A stretch of 64,000 bases of DNA, taken from NCBI GenBank assembly GCA_014360755.1, contig JACIWX010000008.1, positions 31,916 through 95,915 of the forward strand, written 5' to 3'. Position numbers and translations under genes: made by a program. The notes beneath the pieces were generated by a model. The model was not told the origin of the DNA. It saw only the letters and a list, made by a program, of their open reading frames with translations, and ran no database searches. How positions within the stretch are numbered: the stretch's first letter is position 1; the number at the start of each line of letters is the position of its first letter. Positions 1-7,942 of the stretch are shown piece by piece. Source of the DNA: Chloroflexota bacterium (GTDB taxonomy: Bacteria > Chloroflexota > Anaerolineae > UBA2200).

Positions 1-666
1 CAGATGCGCGGTCGCGATCAAAATCGCTTGGTCATGCAAGTGGAACCATTCCAAATTTTCCACCAATTGTGCATAGACCGCCTGATAGCGCTCATCCAAG
101 GGATGGCGCAAGAAATCGTTGACCACGGACAGGCTGGCCTTTTGCTCCAATAGCCAAGCGGCGCTGCGTAGGTCGCGAGGTGTCGTGGTGGAATACGAAA
201 GTGACCCCGTATCCTCATAGATTCCCAACAGAAGCAAGGTAGCTTCTAAAGGAGTGAGGGAAATGCGCCGTTCACGCAATTTCTCTACCAGCAAGGAAGT
301 AACTGCTCCTACCTCGTCAATCATGTACGTCGTGCCTGGTTTGGGCTCGCCGCGCAGCGGATGATGGTCAATGATAGTGAAGGTCGTATTCGCATCCACT
401 CCCCTCATGGATGGCACGAATTGAGCATCCACAATGATGGCTTCGGACACGCGCCGACGAGGCAGTTCATCGGCAGTTACAAAAGGCAACTGCTCACCGT
501 ACAGAGCCAAAAAATCACGCAGCTCGCGATTCATCCGCCGCGGCAAAACGGGCTTGGCATCGGGATATAACTTGGATGCCGCCAACTGCGCTGCCAGGGC
601 ATCGAAATCTGTATTTTCATGGGTAAGGATGACCTTCAAGCTACCCTTTCTCAACAAGTTATCCAT
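1..666 (-). CDS. DHH-family phosphoesterase domain, N-terminal part of a DHH-CBS-poly(A) polymerase-like protein (partial)
   Basis: The minus strand is open from an ATG at 666 to the window edge (222 codons, no stop), so the 3' part lies outside. The N-terminus has the DHH-family pattern THENTDFDALA, followed by KLYPDAKPVLPRR and, near residue 100, the signature IIDHHP. A further motif GIYEDTGSLSYSTTTPRDL matches the end of the DHH domain. Proteins that begin this way usually continue into CBS domains and a class II poly(A)/CCA nucleotidyltransferase, giving a tRNA 3'-end-adding enzyme. That C-terminal part is inferred, not seen. A stand-alone NrnA-type oligoribonuclease is the alternative. 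It is divergent from yvcK, whose promoter lies just upstream. Confidence 0.75.
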   Translation of the reverse strand, partial: MDNLLRKGSLKVILTHENTDFDALAAQLAASKLYPDAKPVLPRRMNRELRDFLALYGEQLPFVTADELPRRRVSEAIIVDAQFVPSMRGVDANTTFTIIDHHPLRGEPKPGTTYMIDEVGAVTSLLVEKLRERRISLTPLEATLLLLGIYEDTGSLSYSTTTPRDLRSAAWLLEQKASLSVVNDFLRHPLDERYQAVYAQLVENLEWFHLHDQAILIATAHL

Positions 667-731
667 ACACAATTATGACACAACTACGCCGTGTTGTCAA
701 CGCGGGGATAAGCAGAGCACATAGTACTCTT

Positions 732-760
732 TTGACGAGGCTAGCAATCTGGGTTATAAT
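732..760 (+). promoter_or_regulatory. sigma-70-type promoter for yvcK-gap
   Basis: TTGACG at 732-737 and TATAAT at 755-760 are separated by 17 bases. Transcription would start near 767, just ahead of the GGAGGA ribosome binding site at 770-775, which supports the GTG start at 783 rather than any upstream ATG. Confidence 0.8.
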
Positions 761-782
761 ATCTTTATGGAGGATAGCAGCA

Positions 783-2111
783 GTGCAACTCCGGAAGAAG
801 ATCGGCTCGGCGTGGAAATGGCTTTACCCAGGCATGGGCGTAAAGCGCTGGCTGCTCTTGCTGGCTGCAGGACTTTTCTTGCTCAGCCTGGGAGTGAGTT
901 TCTTCTACGTCCAAATCTATCGTACCTTGGAATTCACTGGCCCGGCTTCGCCCATCGCTTATACCGTAACCTTGCAATTCTTGCCGCGCTGGTTGCGTGG
1001 GGCAATCCTAGCCACCTTGGGCATCCTCTGCGTTGCAATGGCTGTCTTCCGCCTAAGCCGGTCTTTGGTCTCTGCTCTTTTCGAATCGGATCATGAAAGC
1101 GTAGTAGACGTTATCTATCGTCGTCGCATGCGCAAACGAGGGCCGAAAATCGTCGCTATTGGCGGTGGGACGGGCCTTTCCACACTGCTGCGTGGCTTGA
1201 AGGAATGCACCGACAACCTGACCGCCATCGTAACCGTAGCCGATGACGGGGGCAGTTCTGGACGCCTACGTAGGGAATTGGGGCTTCTGCCGCCCGGTGA
1301 TTTTCGCAACTGTATCACCGCTCTGGCTGAGGCGGAGCCGCTCATGACCTTGCTTTTCGAATACCGCTTTGGCCAGGGCAAGGGGCTGAATGGCCATAGC
1401 TTTGGCAATCTATTCATAGCCGCCATGGCTGGGGTAACGGGCGATTTCGGGCAGGCAATCCGCCAATCCAGCAAAGTGCTTGCCGTGCGTGGACGTGTTC
1501 TGCCATCTACCATGCACAGCGTAACCCTATGCGCTGAACTGGCAGAACCCCACGACGGACATGAAATACAGTATCAAGTAGAGGGGGAATCTCGCATCCC
1601 CAAAGCCGGGGCTCCCATCGAGCGCGTGTTTTTGCAACCCGATGATGTGCGGGGTTATGGTGAATCGGTACAGGCACTGCTCGACGCAGACTTGATTATC
1701 GTAGGCCCAGGCAGCCTGTACACGAGCATCCTGCCCAATCTGCTGGTTAAGGACATCGCCGCTGCGATCCGGGCTTCTACAGCGCTGAAAATCTACGTCT
1801 GCAATTTGGCAACACAGGCAGGCGAGACAGATGGCTATACTGCCGCGGATCACGTGCGCGCTATCTACAACCATGTGGGAGAAGGCCTCTTCGACTACAT
1901 CTTGCTAAATAACAATTTGGAGGTGCAAACGCCGGAAAATTGGAATGCAGAAATGGTCAAACCTATTACCGATGGCTCGTATCGAGTCTGGACTGCTGAT
2001 GTCGTAGACATGGCAAAACCATGGCGGCATGATCCCGCCAAATTAGCACGAACGATCATGAACATCTATGCCAGCCATCGTCAAAGGCGGAATCACCGCC
2101 CGGCTGGTTAA
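783..2111 (+). CDS. yvcK: YvcK/CofD-like gluconeogenesis factor with N-terminal membrane segments
   Basis: The protein belongs to the YvcK (UPF0052/CofD-like) family, which binds UDP-sugars and is needed for growth on gluconeogenic carbon and for cell-wall homeostasis. The family core starts at KIVAIGGGTGLSTLL, followed by VTVADDGGSSGRLR and GDFRNCITAL, then VGPGSLYTSILPNLL, all typical of the family. Before the core lie about 100 residues with two hydrophobic helices (RWLLLLAAGLFLLSLG and RGAILATLGILCVAMAVF), an extension often seen in Chloroflexota. I chose GTG 783 because of the promoter at 732-760 and the GGAGGA eight bases upstream; the reading frame is open further upstream. The gap gene follows after 24 bases, so the two are probably co-transcribed, linking cell-wall and central carbon control. 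Confidence 0.88.
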   Translation: MQLRKKIGSAWKWLYPGMGVKRWLLLLAAGLFLLSLGVSFFYVQIYRTLEFTGPASPIAYTVTLQFLPRWLRGAILATLGILCVAMAVFRLSRSLVSALFESDHESVVDVIYRRRMRKRGPKIVAIGGGTGLSTLLRGLKECTDNLTAIVTVADDGGSSGRLRRELGLLPPGDFRNCITALAEAEPLMTLLFEYRFGQGKGLNGHSFGNLFIAAMAGVTGDFGQAIRQSSKVLAVRGRVLPSTMHSVTLCAELAEPHDGHEIQYQVEGESRIPKAGAPIERVFLQPDDVRGYGESVQALLDADLIIVGPGSLYTSILPNLLVKDIAAAIRASTALKIYVCNLATQAGETDGYTAADHVRAIYNHVGEGLFDYILLNNNLEVQTPENWNAEMVKPITDGSYRVWTADVVDMAKPWRHDPAKLARTIMNIYASHRQRRNHRPAG

Positions 2112-3146
<1,035 letters not shown>

Positions 3147-3166
3147 AAAACGAACCGGAACATAGC

Positions 3167-3200
3167 AAGAGGGGATGGGATGACTATCCCATTCCCTCTT
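3167..3200 (+). terminator. Terminator hairpin after gap
   Basis: AAGAGGGGATGGGA (3167-3180) pairs with the inverted copy at 3185-3200 around a four-base loop. The T-rich stretch that follows is short (GATCTTGTT). It sits between gap and the next gene. Confidence 0.7.
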
Positions 3201-3232
3201 GATCTTGTTACAGGTCAAAAGGCCAAAAAGAC

Positions 3233-4474
3233 ATGCACCGTATTGCTATGCTCAGCGTCCATACCTGCCCCATGGCGGCGTTGGGGGGCAAAGAGACCGG
3301 GGGGATGAACGTTTACGTGCGGGAGCTCAGCCGCCAACTGGGTGCAAAGGGCTTGATCGTGGACATCTACACACGTTCGCAAGACCCATTGCGTGAACGG
3401 GTGCGCGCGCTGTGGCAAAATGTGCGCGTCATCCACCTCCCTGCTGGCCCAGAAAAACCCTACTCCAAATACCAAGTATACAACCACTTACCCCAATTCG
3501 TAGCCGAGCTGCGCGAGTTTGCAGCAGCTGAAGGCATCTCCTATAACCTGATACACAGCCACTACTGGCTCTCTGGCTGGGTAGCCCGCGAACTCGCGCG
3601 CGAGTACCGGCTGCCCACCGTGCACATGTTCCACACGCTCGGACGGATGAAGAACGCCGTAGCGCGTTCCGAAGAAGAGAAGGAGCCTCCCATACGCATC
3701 CAGACCGAAGAGGAGCTGGTACGGGACATGGACCGCCTTGTCGCGGCAACACCGCTGGAACGAGAGCAATTGGTAGAGTTGTATGGTGCTGATCCTGGCA
3801 AAATTGCAGTAATCCCTTTGGGTGTGGATCTAGCGCTGTTCCGGCCTATCCCACGCCACGAAGCGATGAAGGCGATCGGGCTGGAACTGCCTGAAGCATA
3901 CCAACTCATCCTCTTCGTGGGGCGCCTAGATCCGCTCAAGGGATTGGATTCGTTGCTCAAAGCCATGTGCAAGCTCACAGAAATGGAACCAGCGCTGGCT
4001 CGCAATCTATGCCTTGCGGTTATTGGCGGCGATGTGGACGAGGACCAAAGCAGTCTAAGCAGTGCGTTAGAATGCCTAGAAAAGCTGAAGGCAGAGGTTG
4101 GCATGCATGACCTGGTCGCCTTTCTTGGTTCCCGCGCGCAAGACACGCTACCCTATTACTATTCTGCTGCTGAAGTTTGTGTAGTGCCTTCACATTACGA
4201 ATCTTTCGGCCTCGTTGCACTGGAGGCTATGGCTTGTGGCACGCCAGTGATTGCTTCGCGGGTAGGTGGCCTACAGCATACGGTCGAGGATGGCATAACC
4301 GGCTTTCTCGTGCCAGCTGGGGAGCCCGACGCACTGGCTGAGAAACTGCGCCTGGTCTTGCTCGACCGTGAACTGCGTGCGCGATTGTCTATGCACGCCC
4401 GTCAGAAAGCACAAACCTATACCTGGCAAGCAGTCGCCGAGCACATGTTGAGCCTTTACGAGGAACTATGGTGA
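3233..4474 (+). CDS. GT4-family glycosyltransferase (MshA/sucrose-phosphate-synthase-like)
   Basis: A retaining GT-B glycosyltransferase of 413 residues. The N-terminal acceptor domain carries GGKETGGMNVYVRELSRQLG and SHYWLSGWVARELA. The C-terminal nucleotide-sugar domain carries FVGRLDPLKGLDSLL, and the donor-binding motif is SHYESFGLVALEAMACGTPVIAS. The layout matches the MshA/BshA group and sucrose-phosphate synthases. The next gene, a PIG-L deacetylase, overlaps it by 7 bases. That pairing recalls the glycosyltransferase and deacetylase of mycothiol or bacillithiol synthesis, but it is also found in glycolipid pathways, so the substrate is not settled. No strong ribosome binding site precedes the ATG. 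Confidence 0.85.
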   Translation: MHRIAMLSVHTCPMAALGGKETGGMNVYVRELSRQLGAKGLIVDIYTRSQDPLRERVRALWQNVRVIHLPAGPEKPYSKYQVYNHLPQFVAELREFAAAEGISYNLIHSHYWLSGWVARELAREYRLPTVHMFHTLGRMKNAVARSEEEKEPPIRIQTEEELVRDMDRLVAATPLEREQLVELYGADPGKIAVIPLGVDLALFRPIPRHEAMKAIGLELPEAYQLILFVGRLDPLKGLDSLLKAMCKLTEMEPALARNLCLAVIGGDVDEDQSSLSSALECLEKLKAEVGMHDLVAFLGSRAQDTLPYYYSAAEVCVVPSHYESFGLVALEAMACGTPVIASRVGGLQHTVEDGITGFLVPAGEPDALAEKLRLVLLDRELRARLSMHARQKAQTYTWQAVAEHMLSLYEELW

Positions 4475-5202
4475 CAGAAAACATCGCAGGAAGCCTAGAA
4501 CCCACTAGCATAGTTGCCACCCGGATGGTGATCACCGCCCATCCCGATGACGCGGAATTCACCGTCGCTGGCACGGTGGCACGCTGGGTCAGAGAGGGTT
4601 ATTCTGTTATTTATGTCATCTGTACCGACGGTAGCCGGGGCAGCAATGAACCGCACATGACCCCAGAACGCATGGCTCCCATTCGCCATGCGGAGCAACT
4701 CGAGGCAGCGCGCATCTTAGGTGTGCAGACCGTTGTCTTCCTCGACCATGAAGACGGCACCCTGCAGCCTACCTTAGAACTGCGGCGTGATTTGACCCGC
4801 CTCGTCCGCCGTTACAAGCCGGATATTGTGATCTGCAGCGATCCAACCCGCTATTTTCACCGCGATATGTACGTCAACCATCCTGACCACCGCGCTGCAG
4901 GTGAAGCCGCACTCTATGCCGTCTTCCCTTCCGCAGTGACCCGTTTCATCTTCCCGGAACTGCTTGCAGAGGGACTAGAACCACACAAAGTGGGGGAAAT
5001 CTACCTCTACGGCTCCCCAGAGCCCAATACCTGGGTGGATATCACGGACACGATTGACCTGAAAATCGCCGCCCTCAAAGCGCACCGCAGCCAGGTAGAC
5101 CCAGAATATGCAGACATCCGCATCCGCGAGTGGAATGGACTGGTTGGGCGGCAATACGGCGTGCCCTATGCCGAGGAATTCCGCAGGATCATCTTGCGCT
5201 GA
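4468..5202 (+). CDS. PIG-L (LmbE/MshB/BshB-like) zinc deacetylase
   Basis: A 244-residue deacetylase of the LmbE superfamily, which removes N-acetyl groups from GlcNAc conjugates. The zinc motif AHPDDAEF appears near residue 25 and the second histidine motif NHPDHRAAGEAAL near residue 138; IRHAEQLEAARILGV is also typical. The ATG overlaps the end of the upstream glycosyltransferase gene and has GAGGA just before it, so the pair should be translationally coupled. The likely product is a free-amine glycoside made from the glycosyltransferase product. No cysteine ligase (MshC or BshC) is nearby, so a thiol role is only a possibility. Confidence 0.85.
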   Translation: MVTENIAGSLEPTSIVATRMVITAHPDDAEFTVAGTVARWVREGYSVIYVICTDGSRGSNEPHMTPERMAPIRHAEQLEAARILGVQTVVFLDHEDGTLQPTLELRRDLTRLVRRYKPDIVICSDPTRYFHRDMYVNHPDHRAAGEAALYAVFPSAVTRFIFPELLAEGLEPHKVGEIYLYGSPEPNTWVDITDTIDLKIAALKAHRSQVDPEYADIRIREWNGLVGRQYGVPYAEEFRRIILR

Positions 5203-5229
5203 ATCCCCGTATTAAACCACTACATCGCG

Positions 5230-6390
5230 CTACTTGCGTTTCCCCTTGCTGCGTGCAAGGAATGGCAATAGCAGTGGATTCAAGAACGCAGTCATATTCG
5301 CCAATCCGGCTTGGGCGAAAACACGCACTTTGTAAAGCAAATCATCGAGCGCGATGAAATAGGGTGGGGCAATCTCAAGCCTTGTGGCAGGTTCCCTTTC
5401 CACTATCCCATAGCGCGCCACAGCAGAAGCCCAATTCAAACCTGCACCAAAACTCACTAGTAGGAAGTTATCCCCTTCCCGAATCCGGCCCTCCTCAAAA
5501 GCTTCGCACAGGGCGATGGCAACAGAGGCAGAAGATGTATTCGCATAGCGGTTTACGTTGATAAAGACCTTCTCCAAAGGGAATCCCAGATTCTTGCAAA
5601 TCCATTCGATGAAGCGTTGATTGGATTGTTGCGGTATGACCAGCGCAATGTCCTCTTTGGAGAGACCACTCTCGGCCAGCGCACGATGTACTGCGGGACC
5701 AACCTTTTGCATCGCAAAGCGGAGGATGCGGCGACCATCCATGTGCAAATAGCGCAAATCCCTGGAGAATGCTTCATCGCTCAGCGGATACTTGCTCCCG
5801 GCCGCATAGTGGATCAACGACTGATATTCCGCTCCCTCTGTGCCCATCGCGAAAGAGAGCACGCCGGTCGGCTGGTCCGATGCTTCTAGGACGACAGCCC
5901 CTGCTCCATCACCAAACAGCACGCAGGTGCGCCGATCGCTCCAATCTACAAAATAAGAGATAATTTCCGCACCAATGACCAGCACACGTCGGTAAACCCC
6001 AGTAGCAATGAACTGGCTGCCGATAGCCAAGCCGTAGAGAAAACCAGGACAGCCTGCTCGCAAATCAAATGCTGCGGCTCTTGTGGCTCCCAACTGGTGT
6101 TGCACCATGGGAGCTGCTCCAGGCAAATGGTAGTCTGGAGAATAGGTAGAGACAATGATCAGATCAATCTCTGTGGGCGACAAGCCTGCCACCGAAAGTG
6201 CATCACGTGCTGCTGCCACAGCCATGGGCACTGTCGTCTGCCCTGGCTCCACTACCCTGCGCTCGCGAATGCCTGTATGGCGCACGATCCACTCGTCGCT
6301 TGTGTCCACTACCCGTGCTAGGTCATCATTTGTTACCACCCTTGGGGGCAGGTATTTGCCCCAACCAACGATTCCCGCGTATTTGCTCAT
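5230..6390 (-). CDS. 3-oxoacyl-ACP synthase III (KAS III/FabH-like) with altered catalytic His
   Basis: A thiolase-fold condensing enzyme. It starts MSKYAGIVGWGKYLPPRVVT and carries DEWIVRHTGIRERR; the nucleophilic Cys is in the motif LRAGCPGFLYG. The Asn motif is intact (RYANTSSASVA). The normal HQAN motif reads PQQSNQRF, so the catalytic His is replaced by Gln. The C-terminus runs about 50 residues past the usual FabH end and contains a hydrophobic stretch. The product may therefore not be a housekeeping FabH; a special acyl-transfer or head-to-head condensation role is possible. ATG 6390 was chosen because homologues start there; the open frame extends 45 bases upstream. It is convergent with the deacetylase gene. 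Confidence 0.82.
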   Translation of the reverse strand: MSKYAGIVGWGKYLPPRVVTNDDLARVVDTSDEWIVRHTGIRERRVVEPGQTTVPMAVAAARDALSVAGLSPTEIDLIIVSTYSPDYHLPGAAPMVQHQLGATRAAAFDLRAGCPGFLYGLAIGSQFIATGVYRRVLVIGAEIISYFVDWSDRRTCVLFGDGAGAVVLEASDQPTGVLSFAMGTEGAEYQSLIHYAAGSKYPLSDEAFSRDLRYLHMDGRRILRFAMQKVGPAVHRALAESGLSKEDIALVIPQQSNQRFIEWICKNLGFPLEKVFINVNRYANTSSASVAIALCEAFEEGRIREGDNFLLVSFGAGLNWASAVARYGIVEREPATRLEIAPPYFIALDDLLYKVRVFAQAGLANMTAFLNPLLLPFLARSKGKRK

Positions 6391-6508
6391 TTGTACACAT
6401 CTCCCAGTCCCGAATAAACAAAAAGCAGGCAGCAAGGTAGCTCCTTTGCTGCCTGCGCTTGAGATTATGCTCGAGTTACAGGACCATCACGGTCATGCTC
6501 CCCCTGTT

Positions 6509-6895
6509 TTACATACCTACCTGTCCCATATGCTGCGAACGCCCACGCATCCAAGTACGCACGAGATAAGCCACACCGCCAGCCAAAGCAACGGCTGACC
6601 CAACTGCAGCCCCAATGAGCACATCTCGCCGTGGAGGAAGCGGCCCGATGCGTACTTCCCTATGTACGCGTTGACGTGCCGCTTCAGTCAGAGCCCCCTC
6701 AAGTTCCTGCTTGAAGGACGCAGCTGGCTTGACCGGCGTGAGCGCGTCCTTTATTTGCTGTGCTAACTCAGCAAGCGCAAGAACCTCGTTCTTTTCCTCT
6801 TCGGACAACTGCTCGTACTTCGTCTGATCAATGGCATTGCCATTCAGCAAGTCTTCATATATTGCCAGCATTTGTAGCAACTCTTTGTTTTCCAT
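6509..6895 (-). CDS. Probable membrane anti-sigma factor
   Basis: A 128-residue protein encoded six bases after the sigma factor gene, so co-transcribed with it. The first about 75 residues are soluble and acidic (MENKELLQMLAIYEDLL and so on). A single membrane helix follows (VLIGAAVGSAVALAGGVAYLV), then a short basic tail. The gene order and topology are those of an anti-sigma factor with a cytoplasmic sigma-binding part. I see no zinc-binding HxxxCxxC motif, so it is not a ZAS-type protein. Function is inferred from position. Confidence 0.6.
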   Translation of the reverse strand: MENKELLQMLAIYEDLLNGNAIDQTKYEQLSEEEKNEVLALAELAQQIKDALTPVKPAASFKQELEGALTEAARQRVHREVRIGPLPPRRDVLIGAAVGSAVALAGGVAYLVRTWMRGRSQHMGQVGM

Positions 6896-6901
6896 CCAAA
6901 C

Positions 6902-7450
6902 TTATCCTGTCTTTTTCTTCTGCAATTCCTGGCGCAAAGCCAACAAAGTGCGATGATAGAGCGATTTGACTGCCCCTTCGCTGCGGCCCATAATCTGCCC
7001 AATCTGTGCGTTCGTCAAACCTTCGCTGAATTTGAGGATGAGCAATTGCTGCCTTTCCGCCGGGAGGTGACGAATAGCGCGCAACAAAGCCCTTTTTTCT
7101 TCCAGCGCCTGCGTCGCATCTTCCGGCCTATCTTCCTCCCTGCTGTACCCCACCAGCGCATCCAACGAAACCATTTGATGCCTATGGCGATCGCGGTACC
7201 AATTAGCGACCGCATTGTGTGCAATGCGATACAGCCAGGCGGAGAAAGGTATCCCCCTGCATCGGTACTGAGCAAGGTGCACAAAAGCCTTGAGAAAGGT
7301 CCGCGCCGTCAGGTCCTCGGCATCATGGCGGTTACCAGTCCGTTGGTAAATATAGTTGTACACCCGATCTACATACTTTTGATACAGATCGGCAAATGCT
7401 GTAGGGTCGTTCTGCGCACGCTCGATCAGGAGGCGTTCTTCCTCTTCCAT
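6902..7450 (-). CDS. ECF-type RNA polymerase sigma factor
   Basis: A 182-residue sigma-70-family protein. Region 2 is seen in DPTAFADLYQKYVDRVYNYIYQRTGNRHDAEDLTA-like sequence near the N-terminus, with FSAWLYRIAHNAVANWYRDR as regions 2.3-2.4. Region 4 is LPAERQQLLILKFSEGLTNA followed by the helix-turn-helix IGQIMGRSEGAVKSLYHRTLLAL. Regions 1 and 3 are absent, as expected for ECF factors. It directs RNA polymerase to a stress or envelope regulon, held in check by the downstream membrane protein. A minus-strand TATAAT lies at 7496-7501 about 45 bases upstream, without a clear -35 box. Confidence 0.93.
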   Translation of the reverse strand: MEEEERLLIERAQNDPTAFADLYQKYVDRVYNYIYQRTGNRHDAEDLTARTFLKAFVHLAQYRCRGIPFSAWLYRIAHNAVANWYRDRHRHQMVSLDALVGYSREEDRPEDATQALEEKRALLRAIRHLPAERQQLLILKFSEGLTNAQIGQIMGRSEGAVKSLYHRTLLALRQELQKKKTG

Positions 7451-7622
7451 TGCTCCTACCTTGCAGGCGTGGCGCTAACCGGCTACCCATTTCTGATTAT
7501 AATAACACTATTAGGATGCCATGGTTGCGGCAGCGCCGACGCCAGTCTGAAAACTCACCCGAATCTGTCAGAGGCGTGAGCCATTCTAATCCACCATCCC
7601 CTCGCTGTCAAACCCTATAGCC

Positions 7623-7755
7623 TGAGGGTGTTGAAAATCTTGTCGGTCTGAGCGAAGCGAAGGGTCTCACGTCACTTTAGCCGTATTTTCCCAAGTACTG
7701 CGAGATGCTTCACTCCGTTCAGCATGACATTGGAGGGGCTTTTTCAACACCCTCA
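7623..7755. repeat. MITE-like element, family 1, complete copy
   Basis: This 133-base element has perfect 15-base terminal inverted repeats: TGAGGGTGTTGAAAA at the left and its reverse complement at the right end. The interior (TTTAGCCGTATTTTCCCAAG, GCGAGATGCTTCACT and GTTCAGCATGACATTGGA) recurs at 22886-23046 and, inverted, at 57182-57338. It encodes no protein. Together with the repeat at 7772-7856 it fills the 469-base gap between the sigma factor and carboxypeptidase genes. Confidence 0.8.
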
Positions 7756-7771
7756 TTGCCGGTTGTCTAGT

Positions 7772-7856
7772 ATCAGCTATCAACGAATGCAAAACGAATA
7801 AACGAATGCCCTGCACTAGCGCTCGTCCATTCGAGTGGCCACCTGCGTTGATGGCT
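7772..7856. repeat. Small dispersed repeat, family 2, copy A
   Basis: The segment contains ATCAACGAAT, ACGAATAAACGAATG and GCGTTGATGG, giving an imperfect inverted repeat at its ends. Related copies in the opposite orientation occur at 15115-15188 and 53613-53690. Confidence 0.6.
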
Positions 7857-7913
7857 GTCCACCACTTGGAGCGTGCTTGCTCAAGTTGAACTACGCCTTG
7901 CGATTGACTGAGG

Positions 7914-7942
7914 TTGGCTATGGTACAAAATGATGGTATACT
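7914..7942 (+). promoter_or_regulatory. Possible promoter overlapping the carboxypeptidase start
   Basis: TTGGCT at 7914-7919 and TATACT at 7937-7942 have a 17-base spacer. If real, the ATG at 7920 would lie inside the promoter and translation would have to begin further down, so promoter and start codon call compete. Confidence 0.4.
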
